From Actinomadura sp. KC06 (GTDB taxonomy: Bacteria; Actinomycetota; Actinomycetes; Streptosporangiales; Streptosporangiaceae): a stretch of DNA of 46,193 nucleotides. The translations under genes and the position numbers were made by a program. The DNA lies in the NCBI RefSeq assembly GCF_004348735.1, contig NZ_SMKT01000062.1, forward strand, positions 1 through 46,193. Reading direction: 5' to 3'. The notes beneath the pieces were generated by a model. The model saw nothing but the letters and a program-made list of their open reading frames with translations. It did not search any database and was not told the origin of the DNA. Of the stretch, positions 1 through 8,496 are shown piece by piece; position 1 is the stretch's first letter, and every line of letters starts with the position of its first letter.

Positions 1-101
1 CGCCTCCGCCGCCCGGCGACCGCGACCGCGATCCCGATCCCGGCCGCCACCACATTGAGCACCCCGCCGATCACCGGCGCCAGCTCCGCCACCGTCTGCA
101 T
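1..101 (-). CDS. Truncated hypothetical protein, N-terminal end only
   Basis: Only about 33 N-terminal codons lie inside the window; the rest runs off the left edge. The ATG at 101 is preceded by a GGGAG ribosome-binding site about 10 bases upstream. The visible peptide begins MQTVAELAPVIGG and continues as a hydrophobic Val/Ala/Gly/Ile stretch ending in Arg residues, which looks like one transmembrane helix. No family can be named from this fragment. Confidence 0.5.
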   Translation of the reverse strand, partial: MQTVAELAPVIGGVLNVVAAGIGIAVAVAGRRR

Positions 102-260
102 CCCGCACGCTCCCGTTCCTCGCGGACGAACGAGATCACCCTGACCCGGCGCCTCCGGCCCAGGCCGTGCGCCTCTGTGACCAGTTGCGCGAGGCATTCA
201 CGTCACACCTCTGACCTGGTCGTTCTCCAGGAAGAGGACACACGGGCGCACACCCCGGCG

Positions 261-848
261 TCACACGATGGCGTGGCCGTGGTCGGCGGCGAGCGAGGTG
301 AGATCGGGCTCCCCGAAGTGCTCGCGCATCGCCTGGAACACCGCGACCTTGTGTTCTCCGAACCGCCGCGCACGGACGATGTACGAGTCGGCGGTGACGA
401 AGGTCGGCGGATCGGTCTTGCTGTGAAACCTGTCCGCGTACGCCACAACCCGTTCCTCAGCGGATTCGGCCATGTAGTCGGCAACGGGGATCGGGAGCCG
501 CTGCCGCTCGACGTCGTCCCGCGTCAGCCCGGTGTGGCGGGAGCAGAACCGGCAGATCACCTCGGGAAAGCCCTCGTCGCGCAACAGCTCATGCCCCAGC
601 GGGCCATGCTTGATGTAATTCTTGTGATCGAGCACCCCGGCCGTGTCGTAGAGCCGGTAAACCCCGATGTCATGCAGCAGGCACCCTGCCCGGACGAGGT
701 CCTTGTTCACATCGAACCCGCCGCCCATGATCCGCTCGGCGATCCCGCACACGATCACGCAGTGCGTCCAGACCAGCTCGAACGCCTCCGCACTCGGCGC
801 ACACCGCTCATGCAACGCCCGGATCTCATCGTCCGCCGGAATCCTCAT
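261..848 (-). CDS. HD-domain metal-dependent phosphohydrolase
   Basis: A 195-residue single-domain HD protein. The metal-ligand set appears complete: His29, the His59-Asp60 doublet in LLHDIG, His81/His86, His105 in SRHTG and Asp139 in AYADRFH. HD-family enzymes of this kind hydrolyse phosphomonoesters, nucleotides or cyclic nucleotides; the substrate here is unknown. The start codon lies 9 bases after the stop of the large ATPase gene with no strong ribosome-binding site, so translation is probably coupled to that gene. The pairing suggests that the HD enzyme works with the ATPase, for example as a nucleotide-processing effector, but that is inference. A stand-alone housekeeping hydrolase is the alternative. 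Confidence 0.85.
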   Translation of the reverse strand: MRIPADDEIRALHERCAPSAEAFELVWTHCVIVCGIAERIMGGGFDVNKDLVRAGCLLHDIGVYRLYDTAGVLDHKNYIKHGPLGHELLRDEGFPEVICRFCSRHTGLTRDDVERQRLPIPVADYMAESAEERVVAYADRFHSKTDPPTFVTADSYIVRARRFGEHKVAVFQAMREHFGEPDLTSLAADHGHAIV

Positions 849-857
849 CCAGCAACG

Positions 858-3800
858 CTAAGCGCGCGGCAGCCTCCGAAGAGCCTCCGCGACGGTCTCA
901 TCGACGTCCGGCACGTTCATCCCCAGCCACCGCATCCGCTCGGCGGCCTCCCGCACACTCATGCCGGTCTTCCGCGACGCCCGCAGCAGATGAAGCAGCG
1001 GTACTGGCCGCCCGTCCAGGAGCCAGTCACCGCCGTCACGCAGAAGGGGAATGTCGAAATCCGCCCGTTCCGGGACACCATCCGGCGGCACGCGTACCCC
1101 CAAGGCGGCGACCCTCTCGGCGACCTGTCGCGGTCCGATACCGAGCTCGACCGAGCATCTGATCAGACGTCCACGGGACACCGTGACCTCGTGGTGGAGC
1201 CAGGAGTCGTCCGCAAGACACGCTTCCAGGAGTTCTAGGTCTTTATCACCGGCCCGGTCCGGCAGACCCTGTGTCGGCACGTCGAACCCGTACTCTCTCA
1301 GCCGTGCCGCTGCCTCGCTCGGTTCAATGTCGGCACGGGCACTGGCAATGATCAGCTCGGGAAGGGAGATGGAAGCATGAGCGGGTCGCCAGCGCGGCTC
1401 CTGACGCCGTTCAGTGATGAGCAACGCCAGGTCGTCGTCGCCGACGTCGTCCGGAAGCGACTCAGGCACCCGAACGCCGTAACCGGTGAGCCTGGCGGCC
1501 ACCTCCGGAAGCGGGACATCGAGGCGGCGGGCCGCGAAGACCAGATGTCCTGGCGCCAGTGGAGCCGCTGGATCGAATCGGTTGCGCTCCTCCTCGCCGA
1601 GCACCCATTGGAACAGTTGCCGATCAGCCGCGGACGGTCGTGCGGGCAGCGCGAGGGCGTCGGCCTGGAACCCGTACTCCGCCAGCAGCGCGCAGACATC
1701 GGGGACGCGCATGTCCAGGTCCCACGCGCATTCGACCAGATGACTCGCCGCAATCGGGGATGTGTGGCGGACCGGGGAATTGGTGGCGCCCCACGTCACC
1801 AGCCGAAGTTCCCCCGCCGAGGGATGCCCCGACGCCCGGTCGGCAGCCGCAATGGTGAAACCATAGCCTTCGAGGCGCCGCCGCAGGTCCGCCAAGTCGG
1901 CATGATGCTGAACCGCGATGGTCATGAGGTGTCCGATGGGCACGGGTTCGGCCGGGTCCCACCACGGGTCTTGCTCGGACGTGTCAGCACTGAGCAGCGC
2001 GAGATCGATGTCGGAGACGGCGTCCACGGGGAACAAGTCCGGCTCGATCCCCCCAAGGCCCAGCTCCACCGCACGCCGCGCGACATCCCGTGGCGGAGCC
2101 CCGGTTAGGCGGGCCGTCAGAAGCACATGACCAGGACGGCACCATGTCTCCCACCGCCACGTCCACCGCATAAGGTCAGGGGAAACGGGCTCATTCCGCG
2201 AGCGGCGCTGGGGGTCGAACCCGAGCAGCAGGACGTCGGAGGGTCTGGCTCGCCGGACCGGGCCAAGCTCACCGATGCCGAGGGCCTCGAGTCGCTCGCG
2301 CATCTCATGGGCGGCCAAGCGCCACAGCAGCACATGATCCGGGACCCGGACGCCGCAATCGTGGAACCAAAGGACCTGTTGGCTCCCGCTCTCCTCATCG
2401 TCTAAGACGAGGTGTGAGTCCTGGAGAAAGCAACCGGCGGCCCGGGTATCGAGCGTGCCGCCCTTGGTCTCGATGCGGCAGCCATGCTCTGCGGCCTTTT
2501 CAGTGATGATATCCGCGATGAGGGGGCTCGTTTGGGTGACATCGCTGATCCAATTCACGTTCAGCAGTTCCCGGCCCGCGGGCATCAGGTCGCCCGCGGC
2601 CGCTTCCAGTAACTCCTTCACATCGGCCGACACGTCGGAGAGCACGGTCCGGCGATCCACGGAGATCTGCTCCGGAGCGTGCCGACCGGCTAGGTTGACG
2701 AGCACGCCGTGGAGCGCCTTGCCGAATCTCACAGGGTCGCCGGGCCGGATATTGAGGCCGTCGACGAGCAGGCCACCGCCTTTCGCGCACCAGACCACAT
2801 GACACCCTTCGGGGCCCTTCCAAGGAACCATCGCGCCATGCGCGTGCAGACCACCGGCGGCTAACGACGAGGACTCCCGGCGCCTCGGAACGTCGGGCTC
2901 CCAGACCTCGCGCTGGGTGTCGTGCTCGGCCGTCGTGCGGAACTCGGTGATGCAGAGCAGGTGGCGCAGTTCCTCGACGCAGGACGGTGCGTTCTCGCCC
3001 TCGCGTAGATAGAGCTTTACCGACGTCCCCGGAGACCGGTCGGCTGCGAGGTGCTCAATCTGGAACAGGTGGCCGGAGCCGAAGATGGAGACCTTTAGCG
3101 CCGGGTGCGGACGGTGGCCGCGGTCCATCGGCCGGGTGACGACCTCGATCTCGTCGGCGATCATGAAGTAGCTGAGGACGCCGATGCCGAAGCGGCTGTT
3201 GGCTTGGAAGGGAATCGGCGGGTCGGCGTTCTTCCAGTCGGCGGACTCGACGAGGAACTCGGTGGTGTCGGTGAAACGGATACCGGCCTGCGAGAAGACC
3301 TCGGTGAGGACGGCCTCGGTCATGCCCACGCCGTTGTCGCGGCATTCCAGGTAAAGGCGGCCATTCTGATCCACACCCTGGACGAACTGGATACGGCCTT
3401 CCCACTCCTCCGGCCAGCCGTCGCGACCGCGGTAAGCGTGGCGGGCCCGCCGGTAGCGGCAGGCGTCGAGCGCGTTCTGGTACAGCTCCCGAATGGCCAG
3501 GCCGCGGTTCTGGTAGAGCTGCTCGCCCATCAGCAGGTCTTGGACGCGGCGCTCGTCCAGCCGGAACCGGCTGACCCGCTGGAAGAGGAGGCGGCCGTCC
3601 TCGTCGGTGTCCGGCCGGACATCGTCGGCGGACGCGCGGGACGGAAGCCGGTCGAGCACCTGCAGTGTCGGGTGATCGCCAGATCCCTGCCGGATCGTGT
3701 GGAGCAGCGTGTCGACCTGGTTCGTATACTGACGCAGTCCTTCCAGTTCAGCCGGGTGATGGCAGTCGGCGCGCAACACAAGGCACTCGGACTGGAGCAC

Positions 3801-4976
3801 CCACCGCGCCCGGACGGTGACGTTCCTGCGCAGTTCGGTCACGTCGACGGGATGTGGAATGCCCAGATGCCGGACGACGATGTCGGGCAGCCGGACGAGA
3901 TCGATCGTCAACCCGTATGCGACGGAAAGGATCTGCGCGACCAGCAGTTCCCTTACACGCTGCTCATGCGGCTCGCCCGCGAAAAGAACCGTCTCGAATT
4001 GCGGTGCGTTCTTCCGATCCAGGTCACCGAGTTCTGACAGATCGAGACGCAGCGCGGCCAGGAAACGCTGGACGGTCTTGGCGTCCAGGACCTCGTCTCG
4101 CATGCGATGATCGGCGATCCGCAGTTCGTTCAAGAGATCGCGCACGGTTCCCAGCGCGTACGCCTGAGGGAAGCGGGCCGTCCACCGGTGGAACAGCCAC
4201 CAGCCGATCTCGGAGGCGGCGGAGTCGCGGTCGGGGAGGCTGCGTGCGGTCGCCCGATCCGCCAGTTCGCGCTGCCCGCTGAGAAAGGTCTGGTATTCGC
4301 GGCGTGAGCCCTCTCCGTCCTCGGCACGGAAGTCGAGCGGCTCGATTCCACGAAGCTCGACGAGCGTCCGGAGGACATGGGTGTGGTGGAGCATCGGGAC
4401 GAGCACGAGCAGCGCCGCCTCCACTGGGGAGAGGTCGCGCATGGCCTCGGCGAACTGGGTTCGCAGCAGCCAATCCGTCCACTTACCGAAGCGATGCGCC
4501 AGACCGGCATCGAGCCACGGATCGTCCTGCAGGGCGACCTCCGCATCGCCGCAGAGCAGCCCGAGGCGCTCGGCGATGGTTATCGCCGCGTCCTTGAAGG
4601 CCGTGGCGTCGTATTGCTCGTCGACCAGGTTCCAAGCCGTGTGCCCAGAGACGTGAGGCACCCAGGGATGCGAGACCGGTGTGGCCTCTTTCGCGGGAGG
4701 CGCCTGTGCATAGAGCCGGCGCGCGTAGCGAACATCGTCCTCTCCCCCGCCGAGGGCCCGGACGAGCGACGCTATCTGCCGACCGTCGACGGGGCGCTTT
4801 CGTCCGCGAAGGATGTCGTTGACGCGGGACTGGGAAGCCAGGTTCATCGCGGCGGCGATGTCGCGAAGACTCTTTTGACCGTTGTCGTGGTGAATGGTGT
4901 CCAGATGTTCCAGGAACTGCCGGTATGGCCCGTCCTCCGGCCACGCCTTCCGATCGATCCGGTGCCCGCTCGCCAC
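858..4976 (-). CDS. Multidomain HTH / Hsp90-like (GHKL) ATPase / C-terminal repeat protein
   Basis: About 1372 residues from the GTG at 4976, chosen because GGGAGG sits 5 bases upstream and the region before it carries rare AT-ending codons; ATG 5060 (GGAG, 6-base spacer) and GTG 5108 are alternatives. Order from this start: an XRE-like HTH (about residues 20-70, SLRDIAAAMN); an alpha-helical region (about 100-450) that resembles a degenerate HD fold without an HD doublet; and a GHKL/Hsp90-type ATPase with N-box IRELYQNALDACR (about 495-508), G1 DNGVGM (about 547) and G2 RFGIGVLSYF (about 595). An Hsp90-like middle part (ISVDRRTVLS) follows. From about residue 880 to the end are roughly eight units of ~63 residues with a core of the type HLxxxAxxxxxxxxxVAxRLxxYGxxVP, probably winged-HTH-like. 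Similar architectures have been assigned to predicted NTP-dependent conflict systems in actinobacteria. The biochemical role is unknown. Confidence 0.85.
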   Translation of the reverse strand: MASGHRIDRKAWPEDGPYRQFLEHLDTIHHDNGQKSLRDIAAAMNLASQSRVNDILRGRKRPVDGRQIASLVRALGGGEDDVRYARRLYAQAPPAKEATPVSHPWVPHVSGHTAWNLVDEQYDATAFKDAAITIAERLGLLCGDAEVALQDDPWLDAGLAHRFGKWTDWLLRTQFAEAMRDLSPVEAALLVLVPMLHHTHVLRTLVELRGIEPLDFRAEDGEGSRREYQTFLSGQRELADRATARSLPDRDSAASEIGWWLFHRWTARFPQAYALGTVRDLLNELRIADHRMRDEVLDAKTVQRFLAALRLDLSELGDLDRKNAPQFETVLFAGEPHEQRVRELLVAQILSVAYGLTIDLVRLPDIVVRHLGIPHPVDVTELRRNVTVRARWVLQSECLVLRADCHHPAELEGLRQYTNQVDTLLHTIRQGSGDHPTLQVLDRLPSRASADDVRPDTDEDGRLLFQRVSRFRLDERRVQDLLMGEQLYQNRGLAIRELYQNALDACRYRRARHAYRGRDGWPEEWEGRIQFVQGVDQNGRLYLECRDNGVGMTEAVLTEVFSQAGIRFTDTTEFLVESADWKNADPPIPFQANSRFGIGVLSYFMIADEIEVVTRPMDRGHRPHPALKVSIFGSGHLFQIEHLAADRSPGTSVKLYLREGENAPSCVEELRHLLCITEFRTTAEHDTQREVWEPDVPRRRESSSLAAGGLHAHGAMVPWKGPEGCHVVWCAKGGGLLVDGLNIRPGDPVRFGKALHGVLVNLAGRHAPEQISVDRRTVLSDVSADVKELLEAAAGDLMPAGRELLNVNWISDVTQTSPLIADIITEKAAEHGCRIETKGGTLDTRAAGCFLQDSHLVLDDEESGSQQVLWFHDCGVRVPDHVLLWRLAAHEMRERLEALGIGELGPVRRARPSDVLLLGFDPQRRSRNEPVSPDLMRWTWRWETWCRPGHVLLTARLTGAPPRDVARRAVELGLGGIEPDLFPVDAVSDIDLALLSADTSEQDPWWDPAEPVPIGHLMTIAVQHHADLADLRRRLEGYGFTIAAADRASGHPSAGELRLVTWGATNSPVRHTSPIAASHLVECAWDLDMRVPDVCALLAEYGFQADALALPARPSAADRQLFQWVLGEEERNRFDPAAPLAPGHLVFAARRLDVPLPEVAARLTGYGVRVPESLPDDVGDDDLALLITERRQEPRWRPAHASISLPELIIASARADIEPSEAAARLREYGFDVPTQGLPDRAGDKDLELLEACLADDSWLHHEVTVSRGRLIRCSVELGIGPRQVAERVAALGVRVPPDGVPERADFDIPLLRDGGDWLLDGRPVPLLHLLRASRKTGMSVREAAERMRWLGMNVPDVDETVAEALRRLPRA

Positions 4977-4980
4977 GTCC

Positions 4981-5033
4981 GCCTCCCGTCGCCGCCCGGA
5001 AACGTATCTACACCGGCCGTAGTTGACGGACCA
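4981..5033 (-). promoter_or_regulatory. Probable promoter and RBS of the ATPase gene
   Basis: On the minus strand a TAGATA -10 element (5010 to 5005) lies in a locally AT-richer patch, with only a weak TGGTCC at the -35 distance. Transcription starting near 4998 would give a leader of about 22 bases containing GGGAGG (4987 to 4982) just before the GTG at 4976. This supports the short start. The -35 match is poor, so the promoter is tentative. Confidence 0.4.
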
Positions 5034-5212
5034 CCCGAACCGCTCAAATGAGCGGCTCATCAGGGTCTCCAGAAAGGCAGAGTCCGGACGGTCATCCTGC
5101 ACAGCCACCTACTGGAACATCTCCCTTAAAGCGCCTGCACGGGTGCTCGACGTCGGCGGCGGAGCGGGACGTCAAGGGGGCGGGAAACGGTAGCGGGGGC
5201 CATCCGGGCGGC

Positions 5213-5240
5213 CGGGCCGGTTATCCACTGGTCCGGCCCG
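5213..5240 (-). terminator. Hairpin terminator after the secreted-protein gene
   Basis: A perfect 8-bp inverted repeat (CGGGCCGG / CCGGCCCG) with a 12-base loop lies 28 bp beyond the stop of the secreted-protein gene and before the ATPase promoter. There is no U-tract, as is common in high-GC actinobacteria. The remaining 5034-5267 interval shows no gene. Confidence 0.5.
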
Positions 5241-5267
5241 ACCTGCCCACGGAGGCGTGCTGAGGCG

Positions 5268-6056
5268 TCAGGTGCCGTCGGCGTAGACGCAGTGGTCGGA
5301 TCCGCGGCCGATGACCGTGCCGTCCGTGTGCTTCACGATGACGTGGACGGTCTGGCTGTAGTAGTAGGGATCGGTCGTGAAGGTGTGGGAGTAGCCGAGG
5401 TCCGACCAGCTTCCGTTCGCGTCGGTCGGCTCGCGGTGCGAGATCTCCGGGGTCGGGCCTAGGTTCATGGACGTCCAGCGGAACTCGCCCGGTGCCCGCT
5501 GAGACGTCGTGACCCGGTTGTACTCGATGACCACCTGCCCGTTCGGGCGGTACCGGGTGCCGCTCACCGTCGCTGAGACGGTGTGCGCGGACCGGTCACA
5601 CGTGATCGTGTACGTGGTGTAGACGTCCCGGTAGCAGGTCGCGTCCTTCTGCGCCACCTGGGCGCCCGCGCTGTTCCGCACGATGACCCGCACGGTCTCG
5701 GTGTAGAAGAGGTAATCCGACGCATTCCAGTCGCGGGTGTACCCGTCGATGTTCAGTGCGCCGTTGCTCGCGCCGGTCCCCGTGCCGGTGACGGCGGGGA
5801 ACTGGGGGACCCGGCCGAGGCTGCCGTCCGTCCTGACGAAGGAACCGGTGAGCAGCCTGAACTCGGCCTGATAGGCGAAGCCCGGCACCCACTTGCCCGT
5901 CAGCCTGGTGCTGATCTTTCCGGTGGACGCGTCGCACGTGATCTCGGCACGGCCCGGCCCGAGATCGTCCGGGGCGGCGGAGGCCGTGCCGGTGAGGGCG
6001 AGCGAGCCGACGAGCAGGAGTGCGGATAAAAGTGGCGGGACACGACGCAGCGTCAT
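5268..6056 (-). CDS. Secreted protein with two homologous Cys-containing repeats
   Basis: About 262 residues from the ATG at 6056, preferred over an upstream ATG because of its AGAGG ribosome-binding site. Residues 1-28 form a Sec signal peptide (MTLRRVPPLLSALLLVGSLA, cleavage near TASAA). The mature protein is an internal duplication of two ~120-residue modules. Each opens with ITCD and a Ser-rich strand and ends with VRVIVRNSAGAQVAQ...C or VHVIVKHTDGTVIGR...C, so each module probably closes one disulfide. Tyr and Thr richness suggests a beta-sandwich exported to the wall or medium. I do not recognise the family. It is transcribed alone and has its own hairpin downstream. Confidence 0.75.
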   Translation of the reverse strand: MTLRRVPPLLSALLLVGSLALTGTASAAPDDLGPGRAEITCDASTGKISTRLTGKWVPGFAYQAEFRLLTGSFVRTDGSLGRVPQFPAVTGTGTGASNGALNIDGYTRDWNASDYLFYTETVRVIVRNSAGAQVAQKDATCYRDVYTTYTITCDRSAHTVSATVSGTRYRPNGQVVIEYNRVTTSQRAPGEFRWTSMNLGPTPEISHREPTDANGSWSDLGYSHTFTTDPYYYSQTVHVIVKHTDGTVIGRGSDHCVYADGT

Positions 6057-6164
6057 GACGGTGATCCTCTCTCTCGCCACCATCTTGACGATCATGGTCA
6101 GCCGAAGGGAGAGCTGAGGCCGCTTGCGGTCAGGGCGATGATGAGGGCCCTGGCTCCACGCCGG

Positions 6165-7589
6165 TCAGGGTGTCGTCTCGGTGCGGTCAGCGGACCAGAG
6201 GGTGTGGAAGGTGCCTTCGCGGTCTGTGCGGCGGTAGGTGTGGGCGCCGAAGTAGTCGCGTTGGCCTTGGGTCAGGGCGGCGGGCAGGCGGGGTGTGCGG
6301 AGCGAGTCGTAGTAGGCGAGGGCGGTGGAGAAGCCGGGGGCCGGGATGCCGAGGCGGGCGGCCGTGGCGACGACCTCGCGCCAGGCGTCCTGAGCGTCGC
6401 CGAGCGCCTCGGTGAAGTGGGGGTCGGTAAGGAGGGTCGGGGTCTGCGGGTCGGTTTCGTAGGCGGCGCGGATGCGGTCCAGGAAGCGGGCGCGGATGAT
6501 GCAGCCGCCGCGCCAGATGGTGGCCATCGCGCCCAGGTCGATGTTCCAGCCGTACTCGGCGCTGCCCACCTGGATCTCGTGGAAGCCCTGCGCGTAGGCG
6601 ACGATCTTGGACGCGTACAGGGCCTTCTCGACGGCACCGGCGAAATCCGGACCGGCGGCGGGTGCGCGGGACGGGCCCGGGAGGTGCTGGGAGGCCTCGC
6701 GGAGAGCCGCGTGGCCTGAGACGCTGCGGGCGAAGACCGCTTCGGCGATGCCGCCGACCGGGACGCCCAGGTCGAGGGCGGTCTGCACCGTCCAGCGGCC
6801 GGTGCCCTTCTGCTCGGCCTGGTCGAGGACGACGTCGACGAACGGGCGTCCGGTGGCGGCGTCGGTGTGCGCGAGGACCTCGGCGGTGATCTCGATCAGG
6901 TAGGACTCCAGGCGGCCGGTGTTCCAGGTGCGGAAGACCTCGGCGATCTCGGCGGGGGCGAGGCCGGCGGCGTGCCGGAGCAGGTCGTAGGACTCGGCGA
7001 TCAATTGCATGTCGGCGTACTCGATGCCGTTGTGCACCATTTTCACGAAGTGTCCGGCGCCGTCGGGGCCGACATGGGTGCAGCAGGGCGTTCCGTCCAC
7101 CTTGGCGGAGATGTCCTCAAGGAGGGGGCCGAGGGCCTCGTAGGACGCGGCGGAGCCGCCCGGCATGATGCTCGGGCCGTGCAGGGCGCCCTCCTCGCCG
7201 CCGGAGATGCCGGCGCCGACGAAGTGGACGCCGCGTTCCCGGAGGGCCGACTCGCGGCGGCGGGTGTCGGCGAAGTTGGCGTTGCCGCCGTCGACGATCA
7301 TGTCGCCGGGTTCGAGGAGCGGCGCGAACTCGTCGATGACGGCGTCGGTCGGGCCGCCGGCCTTCACCATGATCACCAGGCGGCGGGGGCGTTCGAGGGA
7401 CGCGACGAAGCTCTCCGGCGTGTCGGCGGGAAGGAACGTGCCCTCGTGGCCGAACTCGTCCACGAGGGCCTTCGTCCGTGCGGAAGTGCGGTTGTGGACG
7501 GCGACGGGATGCCCGTGCCTGGCCAGGTTGCGGGCCAGGTTGCGGCCCATCACCGCGAGCCCCGTGACTCCGATACGCGCCGTTTCCAT
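6165..7589 (-). CDS. gnd: 6-phosphogluconate dehydrogenase (decarboxylating)
   Basis: A 474-residue enzyme of the oxidative pentose phosphate pathway that converts 6-phosphogluconate to ribulose 5-phosphate with reduction of NADP+. The N-terminal Rossmann motif (GVTGLAVMGRNLARNLA), the substrate-binding GISGGEEGA segment, the KMVHNGIEYADMQ catalytic helix and the C-terminal LGAMATIWRGGCIIRA stretch are all present. Its length matches the long (about 470-residue) homodimeric type. The start ATG at 7589 has a GAGGAGG site. It is transcribed away from the sugar-phosphate genes at 7747-10892, and both could draw on glucose 6-phosphate. Confidence 0.97.
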   Translation of the reverse strand: METARIGVTGLAVMGRNLARNLARHGHPVAVHNRTSARTKALVDEFGHEGTFLPADTPESFVASLERPRRLVIMVKAGGPTDAVIDEFAPLLEPGDMIVDGGNANFADTRRRESALRERGVHFVGAGISGGEEGALHGPSIMPGGSAASYEALGPLLEDISAKVDGTPCCTHVGPDGAGHFVKMVHNGIEYADMQLIAESYDLLRHAAGLAPAEIAEVFRTWNTGRLESYLIEITAEVLAHTDAATGRPFVDVVLDQAEQKGTGRWTVQTALDLGVPVGGIAEAVFARSVSGHAALREASQHLPGPSRAPAAGPDFAGAVEKALYASKIVAYAQGFHEIQVGSAEYGWNIDLGAMATIWRGGCIIRARFLDRIRAAYETDPQTPTLLTDPHFTEALGDAQDAWREVVATAARLGIPAPGFSTALAYYDSLRTPRLPAALTQGQRDYFGAHTYRRTDREGTFHTLWSADRTETTP

Positions 7590-7746
7590 TGGATCGCTCC
7601 TCCTCGTGTGCCACCCTGATCAAGGGGTTGTACGCGGGTCCATGATCCCCCCGTTCGAGCGCCGGCGATCGCATGCCCGCGCGGGACGCGGGAACGGGAC
7701 GCGCGTTGAGGACCTCTTCGATGGTGACATTTTCCAGGGGGTGCGA

Positions 7747-8496
7747 ATGCTGGGACTGCCGGACGATGCGGCGGCGTGTCTCTTCGATCTCGACGGGGTG
7801 CTGACCAGGACCGCGGCCGTCCACGCCGCGGCCTGGAAGGAGATGTTCGACGGCTACCTGCGCGAGCGGGCACGGCGCGACGGCGGGCCCTTCACCGAGT
7901 TCAACCCGGTCAAGGACTACGGCCGGTACGTCGACGGCAAGAAGCGCGAGGACGGGACGCGCTCGTTCCTGCGATCGCGCGGCATCGAGCTGCCCGAGGG
8001 CGACCCGGACGACCCGCCCGAGAGCGAGACGGTCCGGGGGCTCGGCAACCGCAAGAACGCGCTCGTCCTCCAGCTCATCGAGGAGAAGGGCGTCGAGACG
8101 TTCGACGGCTCCATCCAGTACGTGCGCGCGGCGCGCGAGGCCGGGCTGAAGACGGCGGTGGTGTCGTCCAGCGCCAACACCGTCCAGGTGCTGCGGACGG
8201 TCGGCATCACCGGCCTGTTCGACGCGCGGGTGGACGGCGTGACGGCCGCCGAGCGGCACCTGCCGGGGAAGCCGGCGCCCGACATGTTCCTGGCGGGGGC
8301 CGAGGACGTGGGCGTGGCGGCGAAGCAGGCGGTGGTGTTCGAGGACGCGCTCGCGGGCGTCGAGGCGGGGCGGGCCGGCGGGTTCGCCTACGTGGTCGGC
8401 GTCAACCGGGTGGACGGCGCGCACGCGAAGGCCCTCGCCGAGCACGGAGCCGACATCGTGGTCTCCGACCTGTCCGAACTGATGGAGGGTAAGTGA
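7747..8496 (+). CDS. HAD-family beta-phosphoglucomutase-like enzyme
   Basis: 249 residues from ATG 7747, which has AGGGGG 7 bases upstream; GTG 7741 is a weaker alternative. HAD motif I is FDLDGVLT near residue 13, motif II VVSSSANT, the Lys of motif III lies in LPGKPAPDMF, and motif IV is VVFEDALAGVEAG. The family converts beta-glucose 1-phosphate to glucose 6-phosphate. It overlaps the GH65 gene by 4 bp (GTGA), and its partner is expected to release beta-glucose 1-phosphate, so the pair forms a disaccharide phosphorolysis route. The arrangement resembles the M. tuberculosis Rv3400/Rv3401 pair (from memory). The cap domain is longer than in the bacterial maltose-operon enzyme. Confidence 0.9.
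   Translation: MLGLPDDAAACLFDLDGVLTRTAAVHAAAWKEMFDGYLRERARRDGGPFTEFNPVKDYGRYVDGKKREDGTRSFLRSRGIELPEGDPDDPPESETVRGLGNRKNALVLQLIEEKGVETFDGSIQYVRAAREAGLKTAVVSSSANTVQVLRTVGITGLFDARVDGVTAAERHLPGKPAPDMFLAGAEDVGVAAKQAVVFEDALAGVEAGRAGGFAYVVGVNRVDGAHAKALAEHGADIVVSDLSELMEGK

Noticed and set aside
177..1238. 353-codon open frame on the plus strand
   Set aside because: It lies opposite the HD and ATPase genes and has Arg/Pro/His-rich composition typical of antisense frames in high-GC DNA; no domain is seen.
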